From: an uncultured Clostridium sp.
Lineage (GTDB): Bacteria; Bacillota; Clostridia; Oscillospirales; Acutalibacteraceae
Direction: 5' to 3'
DNA length: 47,551 nt
NCBI GenBank assembly: GCA_958422185.1
Contig: CATZNW010000020.1
Location: 1 to 47,551, forward strand
Part shown: positions 8,649-15,944 of the stretch, one piece after another
Position numbering within the stretch: position 1 is the first letter of the stretch
Layout of the letters: the number at the start of each line of letters is the position of its first letter
The notes under the pieces: model-generated
Databases searched by the model: none
Told to the model about the DNA's origin: nothing
The model's input: only the letters and a program-made list of their open reading frames with translations
Translations under genes and position numbers: made by a program

Positions 8649-9178
8649 ACAGCCGCTGGACCGGCATCGGCCGACTTGGCCGGATCTATTTTACTGCTGC
8701 CGCGGATTCAGCGCTGAAAGTTTTTACAACTGAATATTTGAATGGCAATTTACACTTAAAAGGCCGGATCAAGGTCTTTACGTCTGCAAGTCTGCCTCTT
8801 GCCGGGCGGAATGATCCGGGCTTGTTTCCAAATTTGAGATAAAGATCTCAATTCATAGCAAAAAAGCGGCTTAAACATAAAGTTCAGGCCGCTTTTATTT
8901 TATCTTCCGGTCAAGTAAAAAAACAGAAAATATATAAATCAATCAAACATCGTAAGGCGTTCCAAAATAGTATGGCGCCGTTACACTCAAGACAAAATCA
9001 GCACACTAAATCGCTCAAAGAATACCGCTTGCGATTATTTTGTTTTAAGAATATAATATATTTTTAGATTTAACTATAATAAGTGTGCAAGGAGAAATTT
9101 TGAACCCTGTTGCGCCGCAGGGCAGACACATCCGCTCCATGCATACTAATAACAGATTTAACCGAAAAGGAGAAACCC
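8649..9178. other. Gene-free interval between agrB and mutY
   Basis: No coding frame is supported. It contains a small hairpin (8834-8851), the terminator at 8862-8896, and a TATAAT at 9075-9080 that may be the -10 of the mutY promoter. The stretch 8649-8830 is GC-richer than the flanks and shows nothing recognisable. Confidence 0.6.
8862..8896 (+). terminator. Rho-independent terminator downstream of agrB
   Basis: A 9-bp stem (8862-8870 with 8888-8896) with a 17-base loop and flanking A and T tracts; it could work in both directions. It lies about 215 bases after the agrB stop. Confidence 0.7.
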
Positions 9179-10249
9179 TTGAAATCGACCGATTCCATTT
9201 ACAAGCAGCTTCCGGATACGCTGCTGCCCTGGTACAAACAAAATGCGCGCCAACTTCCCTGGCGGCAGGACACAGAACCCTATCATGTCTGGCTTTCGGA
9301 GATTATGCTGCAGCAGACACGCGTGGAGGCGGTACGGACATACTACCTTCGCTTTTTAGAGCAGCTCCCCAGTATCCACGCTCTGGCCGAAGCACCGGAA
9401 AGCCGGCTGCTCAAACTATGGGAAGGGCTGGGCTATTATAACCGTGCACGCAATCTGCAAAAAGCAGCGCGTGTAATTGAAGCGCAATACGGCGGACGTT
9501 TTCCAAGCCGATATGAAGAAATCCGCGCTTTGCCCGGCATTGGTCCGTACACTGCGGGAGCTATTGCGTCCATCTGTTTTAATCAGCCTTGCGCCGCTGT
9601 AGACGGCAATGTGCTGCGCATCATCACGCGCATGACGGAAAACAATGCTCCTATTCACCGTATGCAAACCAAAACGGAAATCGCCGCACAGCTTGAAAAG
9701 ATTTATCCGAAAAACAACTGCGGACAGTTTACACAAGCGCTGATGGAACTTGGCGCAACGGTTTGCACACCAAAATCGCCCAAATGTACTGCGTGCCCGG
9801 CAAAGGGTTTCTGCCGCGCGTATGCGAACGGCACCGTAATGCATTATCCGGTAAAACAGCTGAAAAAGGATAAACGCTTAGAAGACCGCACGGTCTTTTT
9901 ACTGCAATGCGCAGACCGCTACGCCCTGACAAAACGCACCGAAAGCGGTCTGCTGTCCGGATTATGGGAACTGCCGAATGTCCCGGGCAAAATGGACGTT
10001 GAACAGGCATTGCGTACCGCTGACGCCTTTGGCGTTCAGCCTGTGGAATTATGCAGGCAGACGCATCGGGTGCACATCTTTACACACATAAAATGGCAGA
10101 TGACCTGTTACCACATTCTGTGCGCCGAAAGATCGCCTGATCTCACTTGGGCCACCGAAAAGGAGATCCAAACCGTCTATGCGCTGCCGACTGCGTTCCG
10201 TATGTTTTTCGAATCCCAACTTGAAAATAATAAAGCAGAAAACAGTTAG
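9179..10249 (+). CDS. mutY: A/G-specific adenine DNA glycosylase MutY
   Basis: A 356-residue base-excision-repair enzyme that removes adenine mispaired with 8-oxoguanine. Visible landmarks are the catalytic Glu motif LSEIMLQQT and the helix-hairpin-helix LPGIGPYTAGAI followed by the conserved Asp in AAVDGNVLRI. The 4Fe-4S cluster motif is C-x6-C-x2-C-x5-C (CTPKSPKCTACPAKGFC). A C-terminal NUDIX-like domain contains LSGLWELPN. The TTG at 9179 is chosen as start because AAGGAG lies 6 bases upstream; the in-frame ATG at 9110 would add 23 unrelated residues. The gene stands alone between the agr locus and the toxin island. Confidence 0.95.
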   Translation: MKSTDSIYKQLPDTLLPWYKQNARQLPWRQDTEPYHVWLSEIMLQQTRVEAVRTYYLRFLEQLPSIHALAEAPESRLLKLWEGLGYYNRARNLQKAARVIEAQYGGRFPSRYEEIRALPGIGPYTAGAIASICFNQPCAAVDGNVLRIITRMTENNAPIHRMQTKTEIAAQLEKIYPKNNCGQFTQALMELGATVCTPKSPKCTACPAKGFCRAYANGTVMHYPVKQLKKDKRLEDRTVFLLQCADRYALTKRTESGLLSGLWELPNVPGKMDVEQALRTADAFGVQPVELCRQTHRVHIFTHIKWQMTCYHILCAERSPDLTWATEKEIQTVYALPTAFRMFFESQLENNKAENS

Positions 10250-10906
10250 CATATATAGAGGCAGGAGAACTATAGGCATAAAATACGCCAAAAGACGAAA
10301 AATAACAGAATCAAAGAAATCGGATTGCGTTCCGAAACCCACCGATTTAAGCCAAATTTCAGAGTTTGAAACTCTCAAAAATCTTCCGCTGACTTTTTTT
10401 GTAACATTTCTTTACGACCAAAATTTAAACTTTCAAAAAATTTGTTATTAAAAAATTCAATAAATCTGAAACGATTAACGGATAAACCGGACCGCAAACC
10501 ACTCATAAAACTACGGTTTGAGCTACTACAAAAATAAACTATAAGATTTAGCATTATATTATTTCGGGCAGCCGCAAATAAAAGCGGCTGTCTTTTTGTC
10601 TGCTTATCTTTAGAAACGATTTATTTCTATTTTCACAAATGTGAAACATACGCAAACAATGTTTTCCGCAATCATTTTTAAATAAAAACCGTTTTCCGAG
10701 TTTTGCTCCAAAAAGATTTTTCATATATACACAATTACATTCAAAACCTCCGACTATTTGCGAATAACCATTGTCTTGATTTCAGGACGGATTATAAAAA
10801 ATTCAAATTAAAATATAAAAAATAGTTAAAATACTGTATAGGAATCCTCTTTTCCGACTATAAGTGAAGGGACTTTTTATATGCTCTTTACAAAATTCGG
10901 ACAGGA
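10250..10906. other. Gene-free interval between mutY and the toxin gene
   Basis: It is AT-rich with no supported coding frame. It contains a terminator at 10567-10597 and, at 10288-10309, a 22-base sequence recurring with two mismatches at 14674-14695 (see findings). The terminator is more than 300 bases after mutY, so a short untranslated transcript in between is possible but unsupported. Confidence 0.5.
10567..10597 (+). terminator. Rho-independent terminator
   Basis: The stem 10567-10575 with 10584-10592 (CAGCCGC/GCGGCTG core, one G-T pair, 8-base loop) is followed by TTTTT on the plus strand. It separates mutY-proximal transcription from the toxin locus. Confidence 0.8.
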
Positions 10907-11941
10907 GTGATTCAAATTACAAGTTATGAATACAGAAGCGAACCTTTGTTTCTCAGAAATCAATTTAACGGCGCCGGTATGTTCAAACTGCCGCTGATAA
11001 AGAAAGAGGAGGTGCGGCTTGAAGATTTTGCGCTGATAGGTTATGATAAGATTAATCAAAGCAATGAAACAGGCAAAACGGTACATTTCTTTCTTGATGA
11101 CTACCGTTTTGAAAGTATCTATAAAAATCCAGATGATAAAATAGAGCGTTTAAAAGAATTCAACGCTGTTTTATCGCCGGATTTCAGTATGTATACGGAA
11201 ATGCCCGTTGCCCTTCAACTCTACAACTGTTTTCGCAATCGTTGGACAGGCGCGTATTTGCAGCAAAACGGCATAACCGTTATACCGACAGTGCGCTGGG
11301 GAAGCCTTGAAAGTTTTAATTTTTGTTTTGACGGCATTGAAAAAGGCTGTGTCGTTGCAGTTTCAACACTCGGCGTAAAGAATGAAAAATCGCATTTCAT
11401 GCTCGGATATAATGAGATGCGCCGGCGCATAAAGCCGGAAAAGATCATCTGCTACGGAAAACCTTTTGACGATATGAAAGGCGATATAATCGAAATCGAT
11501 TATGCCGAAACGAACAACCTTGATAAAGGCTTTTACATCAAAAAGTTTTACGGCTATATTATGCCTTTAAATAAAGGCGGAGGTTCGGCAATCGGAAGAA
11601 ATTCCGCAAATCCGAAACCGCAGGAAGAATATATACCCGAACGAACCCTTGATGAACTTCCCGAAAATGTTCGAGATTCATACAACAAATATCAAAATAG
11701 CGGTTGGAAAGGCGCCAGAAGTGATCAAAATCCTAAAACGAAGGGCGGTGGAACATATGAAAATGAGCCACCCAAATTGCCTCAATATGATAAACAAGGT
11801 AATAAAATACATTATCGCGAATTTGATGTGAACAGTAAACTCGAAGGGCAACCAAGGGACAGGGAACGCTTCGTTAGAGGAAACGATGGAAATACATATT
11901 ATTCTAACGATCATTATGATACATTTTTCAAAATTATATAA
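10907..11941 (+). CDS. DUF4417-like/ribonuclease polymorphic toxin
   Basis: A 344-residue two-part protein. Residues about 1-225 match the DUF4417 pattern as I know it (FSMYTEMPVALQLYNCF, GITVIPTVRWG, FCFDGI, VVAVSTLG); its function is unknown and no signal peptide is seen. A Gly/Pro-rich linker with TLDELPENV and SGWKGA (about 226-290) leads to a C-terminal guanyl-specific, barnase/N1-T1-type RNase domain of about 54 residues. Likely catalytic residues there are Glu 305 (YREFDV), Arg 321 (RERFVRG) and His 336 (SNDHY). The GTG at 10907 lies inside the AGGAG sequence, so the true start may be the ATT three codons later or an internal ATG; the 5' end is uncertain. A barstar-like immunity gene follows directly. 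Confidence 0.82.
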   Translation: MIQITSYEYRSEPLFLRNQFNGAGMFKLPLIKKEEVRLEDFALIGYDKINQSNETGKTVHFFLDDYRFESIYKNPDDKIERLKEFNAVLSPDFSMYTEMPVALQLYNCFRNRWTGAYLQQNGITVIPTVRWGSLESFNFCFDGIEKGCVVAVSTLGVKNEKSHFMLGYNEMRRRIKPEKIICYGKPFDDMKGDIIEIDYAETNNLDKGFYIKKFYGYIMPLNKGGGSAIGRNSANPKPQEEYIPERTLDELPENVRDSYNKYQNSGWKGARSDQNPKTKGGGTYENEPPKLPQYDKQGNKIHYREFDVNSKLEGQPRDRERFVRGNDGNTYYSNDHYDTFFKII

Positions 11942-11953
11942 AGGAGTTTGTAT

Positions 11954-12013
11954 ATGAATAAATTATACAGAATGAGAAAGGAAGAATTTGAAAAAAAAGA
12001 AGATATTATATAA
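11954..12013 (+). CDS. Short leader ORF overlapping barstar-like gene 1 across an A8 tract
   Basis: An ATG with AAGGAG 8 bases upstream opens a 19-residue frame (MNKLYRMRKEEFEKKEDII) that crosses a run of eight A and then stops. Seven A would place it in frame with the immunity protein. It may be a leader peptide, or the true N-terminus of the immunity protein reached by slippage. The same arrangement recurs at 12937-12996. Confidence 0.45.
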   Translation: MNKLYRMRKEEFEKKEDII

Positions 12014-12365
12014 GTTTCCGGACACAAAATACATTGTTATGGACGGCGCCGGAATAGAAACATATGAGCAGTATTTTGACAGATTGTGGGAAGTTTTCGG
12101 ATTCAGTGATATTCCCGAAGGCTGGAAAAAAGACAATCATACAGAATATGATTTTATGACAGAAATGGATGAATTACCTGAGGGCAAATATGTTTTTGTG
12201 ATAAGAAATTATGAGGGCTTTTTCAAAAGCAACTCCTTAGAAAGACTGAAAATTGAAAACAGATATGAAAACTATCTGCTCCCATTTTGGGATGAAGAAG
12301 TTGAACGGGTAGTTGTTGAGGGCAAGCGAAAGGATTTTATTATCTATTTAGTATCAAATTCATAA
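11988..12365 (+). CDS. Barstar-like immunity protein, copy 1
   Basis: A 125-residue acidic protein directly after the RNase toxin. The pattern VMDGAGIETYEQYFDRLWEVFGF, a central DELPEGKYVFVIRN and a C-terminal beta strand (DFIIYLV) fits the barstar (barnase inhibitor) fold. Position after a barnase-type RNase domain makes cognate inhibition likely; the family call is from pattern and context, not alignment. The frame opens at a TTG (11988) with GAAAGGAAG just upstream. The better ribosome binding site serves the ATG of the overlapping 19-codon frame, one nucleotide out of phase. Copy 2 lies 983 bases downstream. Confidence 0.7.
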   Translation: MKKKKILYKFPDTKYIVMDGAGIETYEQYFDRLWEVFGFSDIPEGWKKDNHTEYDFMTEMDELPEGKYVFVIRNYEGFFKSNSLERLKIENRYENYLLPFWDEEVERVVVEGKRKDFIIYLVSNS

Positions 12366-12471
12366 ATTCAAAGATACTGATTATACAGATCACGGTAATC
12401 CTAAAGAACATCCAAATGTTCCGCATAAGCATATCTGGAGGAACGGAAAGCGAGGAAAAGCAGATGAATAA
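12364..12471 (+). pseudogene. Displaced (orphan) toxin C-terminal tip
   Basis: Thirty-five codons with no start codon or ribosome binding site begin at the stop of barstar-like copy 1 and end overlapping the next immunity gene by 8 bases. The peptide (YTDHGNPKEHPNVPHKHIW, then a basic tail) has the DHGNPKxHPxxPHxH pattern found at C-termini of Gram-positive polymorphic toxins; its activity is unknown. Spare tips of this kind can be recombined onto the full-length toxin gene upstream. It is not expected to be expressed alone. Confidence 0.6.
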
Positions 12472-12712
12472 TTTTGAAAAATTTAAAGAATGGATAAACA
12501 TCGGCAATGAAATTGAATTCACTTACAAAGGTGAAGAATATTCTGTAACCTATTCAGTAAAAGAAAACGGAAAGACTTTAATATCATTTTGCAAATTTTA
12601 TTGTGATCCCTCTGAATTTACAAGTGCTGAAGATTTTATGAATAACGCTAAGATTGACGAGGAATACTTAAAAGACATTTGGGATAAAGTTGTTGACGTT
12701 TATATTTATTGA
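12464..12712 (+). CDS. Probable immunity protein for the displaced tip
   Basis: An 82-residue acidic protein (FEKFKEWINIGNEIEFTYKG; FMNNAKIDEEYLKDIWDKV). I do not recognise a named family. Its ATG at 12464 overlaps the last codons of the displaced toxin tip, the usual toxin-immunity linkage, and GAGGAAAAG lies 2 bases upstream. An in-frame ATG at 12416 would add 16 residues from inside the tip and is less likely. Function is inferred from size, charge and position. Confidence 0.65.
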   Translation: MNNFEKFKEWINIGNEIEFTYKGEEYSVTYSVKENGKTLISFCKFYCDPSEFTSAEDFMNNAKIDEEYLKDIWDKVVDVYIY

Positions 12713-12831
12713 GTTTTCGGTCATTATTACAAAATTATTGCCCAGGTGAGGCACTTAGGCTTTTGACAGATAAAATGGACGGCAAGAATTTTCACACCTT
12801 TAACCCCGGCTTTAACAAAAACGGGACTTAA
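12709..12831 (+). other. Possible second displaced tip (weak)
   Basis: An open stretch without a proper start reads SFRSLLQNYC, then LLTDKMDGKNFHTFNPGFNK, and stops at 12831. It sits where another orphan toxin tip would be expected, between immunity 2 and the duplicated RNase tip, but no family is recognised and chance cannot be excluded. Confidence 0.25.
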
Positions 12832-12852
12832 AAAATAACCGCATGCAAATAT

Positions 12853-12924
12853 TTCATTAGAGGAAGCGATGGAAATACATATTATTCTAACGATCATTAT
12901 GATACATTTTTCAAAATTATATAA
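12853..12924 (+). pseudogene. Duplicated 3' end of the RNase toxin
   Basis: Seventy-two bases, 70 identical to 11870-11941, encode the last 23 residues of the RNase domain including the catalytic His (YYSNDHYDTFFKII) plus the stop. There is no start codon or upstream toxin sequence. It marks the left end of a direct duplication that continues through barstar-like copy 2. Confidence 0.85.
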
Positions 12925-12970
12925 AGGAGTTTGTATATGAATAAATTATACAGAATGAGAAAGGAAGAAT

Positions 12971-13348
12971 TTGAAAAAAAAGAAGATATTATATAAGTTT
13001 CCGGACACAAAATACATTGTTATGGACGGCGCCGGAATAGAAACATATGAGCAGTATTTTGACAGATTGTGGGAAGTTTTTGAATTCAGTGATATTCCCG
13101 AAGGCTGGAAAAAAGATTTTCACACAGAAGATGATTTCATGACAGAAATGGATGAGTTACCTGAGGACAAATATGTTTTTGTTATTAAAAATTATGATAA
13201 ATTCATGCGAAATAATAACGAGGAAAAACATGAAATTGAGGACTATTATGAAAACTATCTGCTCCCGTTTTGGGATGAAGAAGTTGAACGGGTAGTTGTT
13301 GAGGGTAAGCGCAAAGATTTTAATATCTATCTTGTTTCGAACACTTAA
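12971..13348 (+). CDS. Barstar-like immunity protein, copy 2
   Basis: 125 residues, nearly identical to copy 1 over the first 36 and the last 30 residues, but different between about residues 70 and 95 (NYDKFMRNNNEEKHEIEDYY versus NYEGFFKSNSLERLKIENRY). The same out-of-phase 19-codon leader and A8 tract precede it (ATG at 12937, TTG at 12971). The divergent segment may set toxin specificity. Its own toxin partner survives only as the tip remnant at 12853-12924. Confidence 0.7.
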   Translation: MKKKKILYKFPDTKYIVMDGAGIETYEQYFDRLWEVFEFSDIPEGWKKDFHTEDDFMTEMDELPEDKYVFVIKNYDKFMRNNNEEKHEIEDYYENYLLPFWDEEVERVVVEGKRKDFNIYLVSNT

Positions 13349-13448
13349 ACCAAAAGCAAGAGAGACAAAGGTTTGCTGAATATACTGAAAACAAATTCAA
13401 AATTCTATAACAATTCATTTAGTAGGCAAATTATAGTTATATAACTAT

Positions 13449-13751
13449 TTACAGATTATATTTAGAATGCATTAGAACTTCTTTCCCGTGCTCTTGTGCA
13501 TACTTTATTTCATCTTTTGTCGAACTACCAATGTAGTTATGAATATCAACAACATATATTGCGTCTGACATGTCTATTTTACTATAATGTGCTTTCTTTA
13601 ATGCTTCCATTTCAACAGGGTTCAATTCGCTCTTTTCAAAATTATAAACACATTGTAAAACATTAAACCCATGTTTTGTTTCCAATTTTAATGCTATTTT
13701 TGGCATTTCCTTTTCATATTTCATACTACCACACATTGTAATAGTTTTCAT
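13449..13751 (-). CDS. Nucleoside 2-deoxyribosyltransferase-like protein
   Basis: A 100-residue protein beginning MKTITMCGSMKY and containing KIDMSDAIYVVDIHNYIGSS followed by TKDEIKYAQEHGKEV. This is the pattern of the nucleoside deoxyribosyltransferase / deoxynucleotide N-hydrolase superfamily: a nucleotide-binding first strand, then an Asp and a GSST-x-EI-x-YA motif where the catalytic Glu lies. The ATG at 13751 has GAAGGTG upstream; an in-frame ATG at 13790 overlaps the preceding HD gene. It would cleave or exchange a nucleobase; substrate unknown. The pairing with an HD hydrolase suggests nucleotide salvage or clearance, possibly defence-related. Confidence 0.72.
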   Translation of the reverse strand: MKTITMCGSMKYEKEMPKIALKLETKHGFNVLQCVYNFEKSELNPVEMEALKKAHYSKIDMSDAIYVVDIHNYIGSSTKDEIKYAQEHGKEVLMHSKYNL

Positions 13752-13782
13752 AATTACACCTTCAAATTTATTAATCTGGTTT

Positions 13783-14442
13783 TTAATCAAAGTAATCTTC
13801 TAAAATATTAGACTCGCTTGTGTTATCATTAATACACTCCACAAACGCATTAAAGAATTGAACATCAATTTTTTTTTGCTTTTGTGCAATATCCTTGGCT
13901 GTTTTGGTATAAAATCGATCGTAATTTTTTTGAATGTGTGATAGATAATATCTAACAAAAGTGTCGGTTTCGCAATTTTCATCCATATCAATTTCGCCGT
14001 TTTTCAAGACATACATTGGGTTATTGTAATTTCCTATGCCAATTAATGTTCTGCAAATACCCATAATCCCAACAGCGTCTAATTTATCAGCATCATACAA
14101 TATTTTTGCCTCTAAAGTCTTTTGCTTTCCGTAACTACCATTATTATGATTAATAATGGCGTGATAAACAAGACTTATTTTTTCTTCAGGAAAATTAATT
14201 GATTTAAGAAAATTCTCAGCCATTTCGGCTCCAATTTCGTTATGCTTTTTCTTTTCACCATCTCTACCTATATCGTGCAAAAGAGCAGATGTAATTAAAA
14301 CATCATAATCTACACTTTTAAATTCTTTGGCAATTTTCAGACAGTTATTAAGTACCCTATAAATATGACTGCAATCGTGTGCACTTTCCTTGACACAAGA
14401 CTTCATATAATCGTCCAATTCTTTATATAGTAATTTATTCAT
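13783..14442 (-). CDS. HD-domain phosphohydrolase
   Basis: A 219-residue protein with the HD metal-binding set: His in ESAHDCSHIYRV, the HD pair in ALLHDIGRDG, His-Asn in AIINHNNGSYG, and a C-terminal Asp in LYDADKLDAVG. This spacing resembles soluble HD hydrolases of the YedJ/YpgQ type. The start is placed at the ATG 14442 (GGTG upstream, natural domain start); 31 codons further upstream are open but look non-coding. The deoxyribosyltransferase-like gene starts 31 bases after its stop. Substrate unknown. Confidence 0.75.
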   Translation of the reverse strand: MNKLLYKELDDYMKSCVKESAHDCSHIYRVLNNCLKIAKEFKSVDYDVLITSALLHDIGRDGEKKKHNEIGAEMAENFLKSINFPEEKISLVYHAIINHNNGSYGKQKTLEAKILYDADKLDAVGIMGICRTLIGIGNYNNPMYVLKNGEIDMDENCETDTFVRYYLSHIQKNYDRFYTKTAKDIAQKQKKIDVQFFNAFVECINDNTSESNILEDYFD

Positions 14443-14649
14443 CACCAACACCTTGATGTACCTTTCACAATTATTTATTACGAATTTAATTATAACATAA
14501 TGAAAAAATATTTCAATTATAGCTATGTCTGTCAAGTGTCTGCAATTTTGTTGGCTTGATTTGGCTATTTTATGCAGTTGAGATTTGATTTTAGTGGCAC
14601 ATTAGTGTCACACAAATGTCTCATTTCAGACAAAAACATAATAAAAAAG

Positions 14650-14911
14650 CACCTAAGAAGGTGTAAAAATGTACCAAAAGGCGAAAAATAACGGACAGTT
14701 CACAATGAACTGTCCGTTTTATAGCAGAGGTATAAGAACCGGCACGAAAGCGTGCAGAACCTTGTTATTCGCTTGGCTCATAATGAGAACCTGCCTTGCA
14801 GTTTGCAAGGCAGAACCTCGGCGTTCGGGCATAAATTGCCCTCGGCTAAAGGATTCTTCGAATCCTTTTACAATTCTATGAAAAGAAAAAAGAACACTGC
14901 GCGAGTGTTCT
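14650..14911. repeat. Cluster of seven perfect hairpins next to tRNA-Gln
   Basis: Stems: 14650-14663 (5 bp), 14690-14718 (13 bp), 14742-14755 (5 bp), 14791-14813 (10 bp), 14827-14841 (5 bp), 14848-14868 (9 bp) and 14891-14911 (8 bp, terminator-like). AGAACC recurs four times between stems. The 13 bases at 14724-14736 repeat the 3' end of tRNA-Gln (14922-14934) exactly. It may be a structured RNA, a decayed mobile element or serial integration scars; I cannot assign a family. Confidence 0.6.
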
Positions 14912-14915
14912 TTTT
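14886..14915 (-). terminator. Terminator downstream of tRNA-Gln
   Basis: A GC-containing 8-bp stem (14891-14898 with 14904-14911) extended by A and T tracts on both sides. It lies just past the tRNA 3' end on the minus strand and can act in both directions. Confidence 0.85.
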
Positions 14916-14919
14916 CTTT

Positions 14920-14993
14920 TGGCAGAGGTATAAGGATTCGAACCTTAAATAACGGAGTCAGAGTCCGGTGTGTTACCGTTACACTATACCTCT
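14920..14993 (-). tRNA. tRNA-Gln (anticodon CTG)
   Basis: The minus strand folds as a 7-bp acceptor stem (AGAGGTA with TACCTCT), discriminator G, and encoded CCA at 14922-14920. The T arm contains GGTTCGAATCC and the anticodon loop CTCTGAC gives CTG at 14961-14959. The outermost anticodon-stem pair is C-T. A promoter lies upstream and a terminator downstream. Confidence 0.93.
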
Positions 14994-15024
14994 GTATCTG
15001 ATTACTGCAATCAATGCGCTTACT

Positions 15025-15052
15025 ATTATACCTTATTAAACCGATTTGTCAA
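15025..15052 (-). promoter_or_regulatory. tRNA-Gln promoter
   Basis: TTGACA (15052-15047), 16-base spacer, TATAAT (15030-15025) on the minus strand. Predicted transcription start is about 25 bases before the tRNA. Confidence 0.8.
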
Positions 15053-15168
15053 GTTTTATTTTTAATTTTTAAATTAGTGTAAAATAAAAATAAACAATTT
15101 CCTATATATTGTTTTTAATGCGGGGATATTGTATAATAGTAAAAATTAAGTATAGAATCGGTGTAAAT

Positions 15169-15942
15169 TTGAAAATACTTACAATAGGAGATGTTGTATC
15201 CGCCGCGGGATGCAACTATTTAAGTGAAGTTTTGCCGCGGCTGAAAAGAAATTTCAAACCGGATGTGGCAATAGTAAACGCTGAGAACTCAGCTGTTGGC
15301 AACGGCGTTACGCCAAGATCCGCAAGGGCTGTTTTTGACGCGGGTGCAGACGTTATAACGCTTGGCAATCACAGTTTGAAACGCCCTGAAATATACGACT
15401 ATCTTGAGGAAAACGAATGTATCATTCGACCGGCAAACTATCATGAAAGCGCCCCGGGGCACGGAATGGTCATACTGGACAAGGGATATATCAAAGCGGC
15501 AGTCATCAGTTTACAGGGAACAGTTTATCTTGATCCGGTCAAAAACCCGTTTGACGCGGCAGACGAAATGATAAATAAAGCAAAAAACGAAGGCGCAAAA
15601 ATAATTGTAATAGATTTCCATGCCGAAGCAACCAGTGAAAAGAGGGCGCTTGGCTTTTATCTGGACGGGCGGATCAGTGCGCTTTTCGGCACGCATACAC
15701 ATGTGCAGACCTCTGACAATCAGATCCTTCCCGGCGGTACAGGATATATAACCGATCTGGGAATGACGGGACCCTTGCAGTCTGTTTTAGGGGTAGAGCC
15801 TGAATGCGCTATAAGGAAGATGCGCACGAATCTGCCGGTAAGATTTAAAAATCCGGACGGAGAATGCATCTGCGAAGGATGTTTTTTTGAAATCGACAAC
15901 AAAACGGGAAAAACCATTTACACGGAGGGGTTCAGGAGGTAA
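15169..15942 (+). CDS. ymdB: YmdB-type metallophosphoesterase (TIGR00282 family)
   Basis: 258 residues. The calcineurin-like metal ligands are visible: TIGDVV at the N-terminus, AIVNAENSAVGNG, TLGNHS, the DFHAEATSEK segment and the closing FGTHTHVQT. Bacillus YmdB hydrolyses 2',3'-cAMP and influences biofilm versus motility through RNase Y. The TTG at 15169 is chosen as start because the family begins immediately before the KILTIGD strand; an upstream ATG would add 20 AT-rich codons. In Bacillus ymdB sits next to rny; here rny is 21 kb away on the other strand. The lipoprotein gene follows after 2 bases. Confidence 0.9.
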   Translation: MKILTIGDVVSAAGCNYLSEVLPRLKRNFKPDVAIVNAENSAVGNGVTPRSARAVFDAGADVITLGNHSLKRPEIYDYLEENECIIRPANYHESAPGHGMVILDKGYIKAAVISLQGTVYLDPVKNPFDAADEMINKAKNEGAKIIVIDFHAEATSEKRALGFYLDGRISALFGTHTHVQTSDNQILPGGTGYITDLGMTGPLQSVLGVEPECAIRKMRTNLPVRFKNPDGECICEGCFFEIDNKTGKTIYTEGFRR

Positions 15943-15944
15943 AC

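Larger units (their letters stand above)
14443..14919. other. Gene-free interval holding a run of hairpins
   Basis: No protein gene is supported; an open frame at 14669-14881 is built from inverted repeats. From 14650 the interval holds seven perfect inverted repeats in a row (separate entry). Before that, 14580-14620 contains short repeats of GTGGCAC/GTGTCAC type. Confidence 0.55.

Noticed and set aside
9110..9178. In-frame ATG at 9110 as the mutY start
   Set aside because: It would add 23 residues unlike MutY; the TTG at 9179 has a clear AAGGAG at the right distance.
14669..14881. 70-codon open frame before tRNA-Gln
   Set aside because: It is composed almost wholly of perfect inverted repeats and has no ribosome binding site or recognisable protein pattern.
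14650..14911. Hairpin cluster as a CRISPR array
   Set aside because: The stems differ from each other in sequence and length, there is no constant repeat with equal spacers, and no cas genes are in the window.
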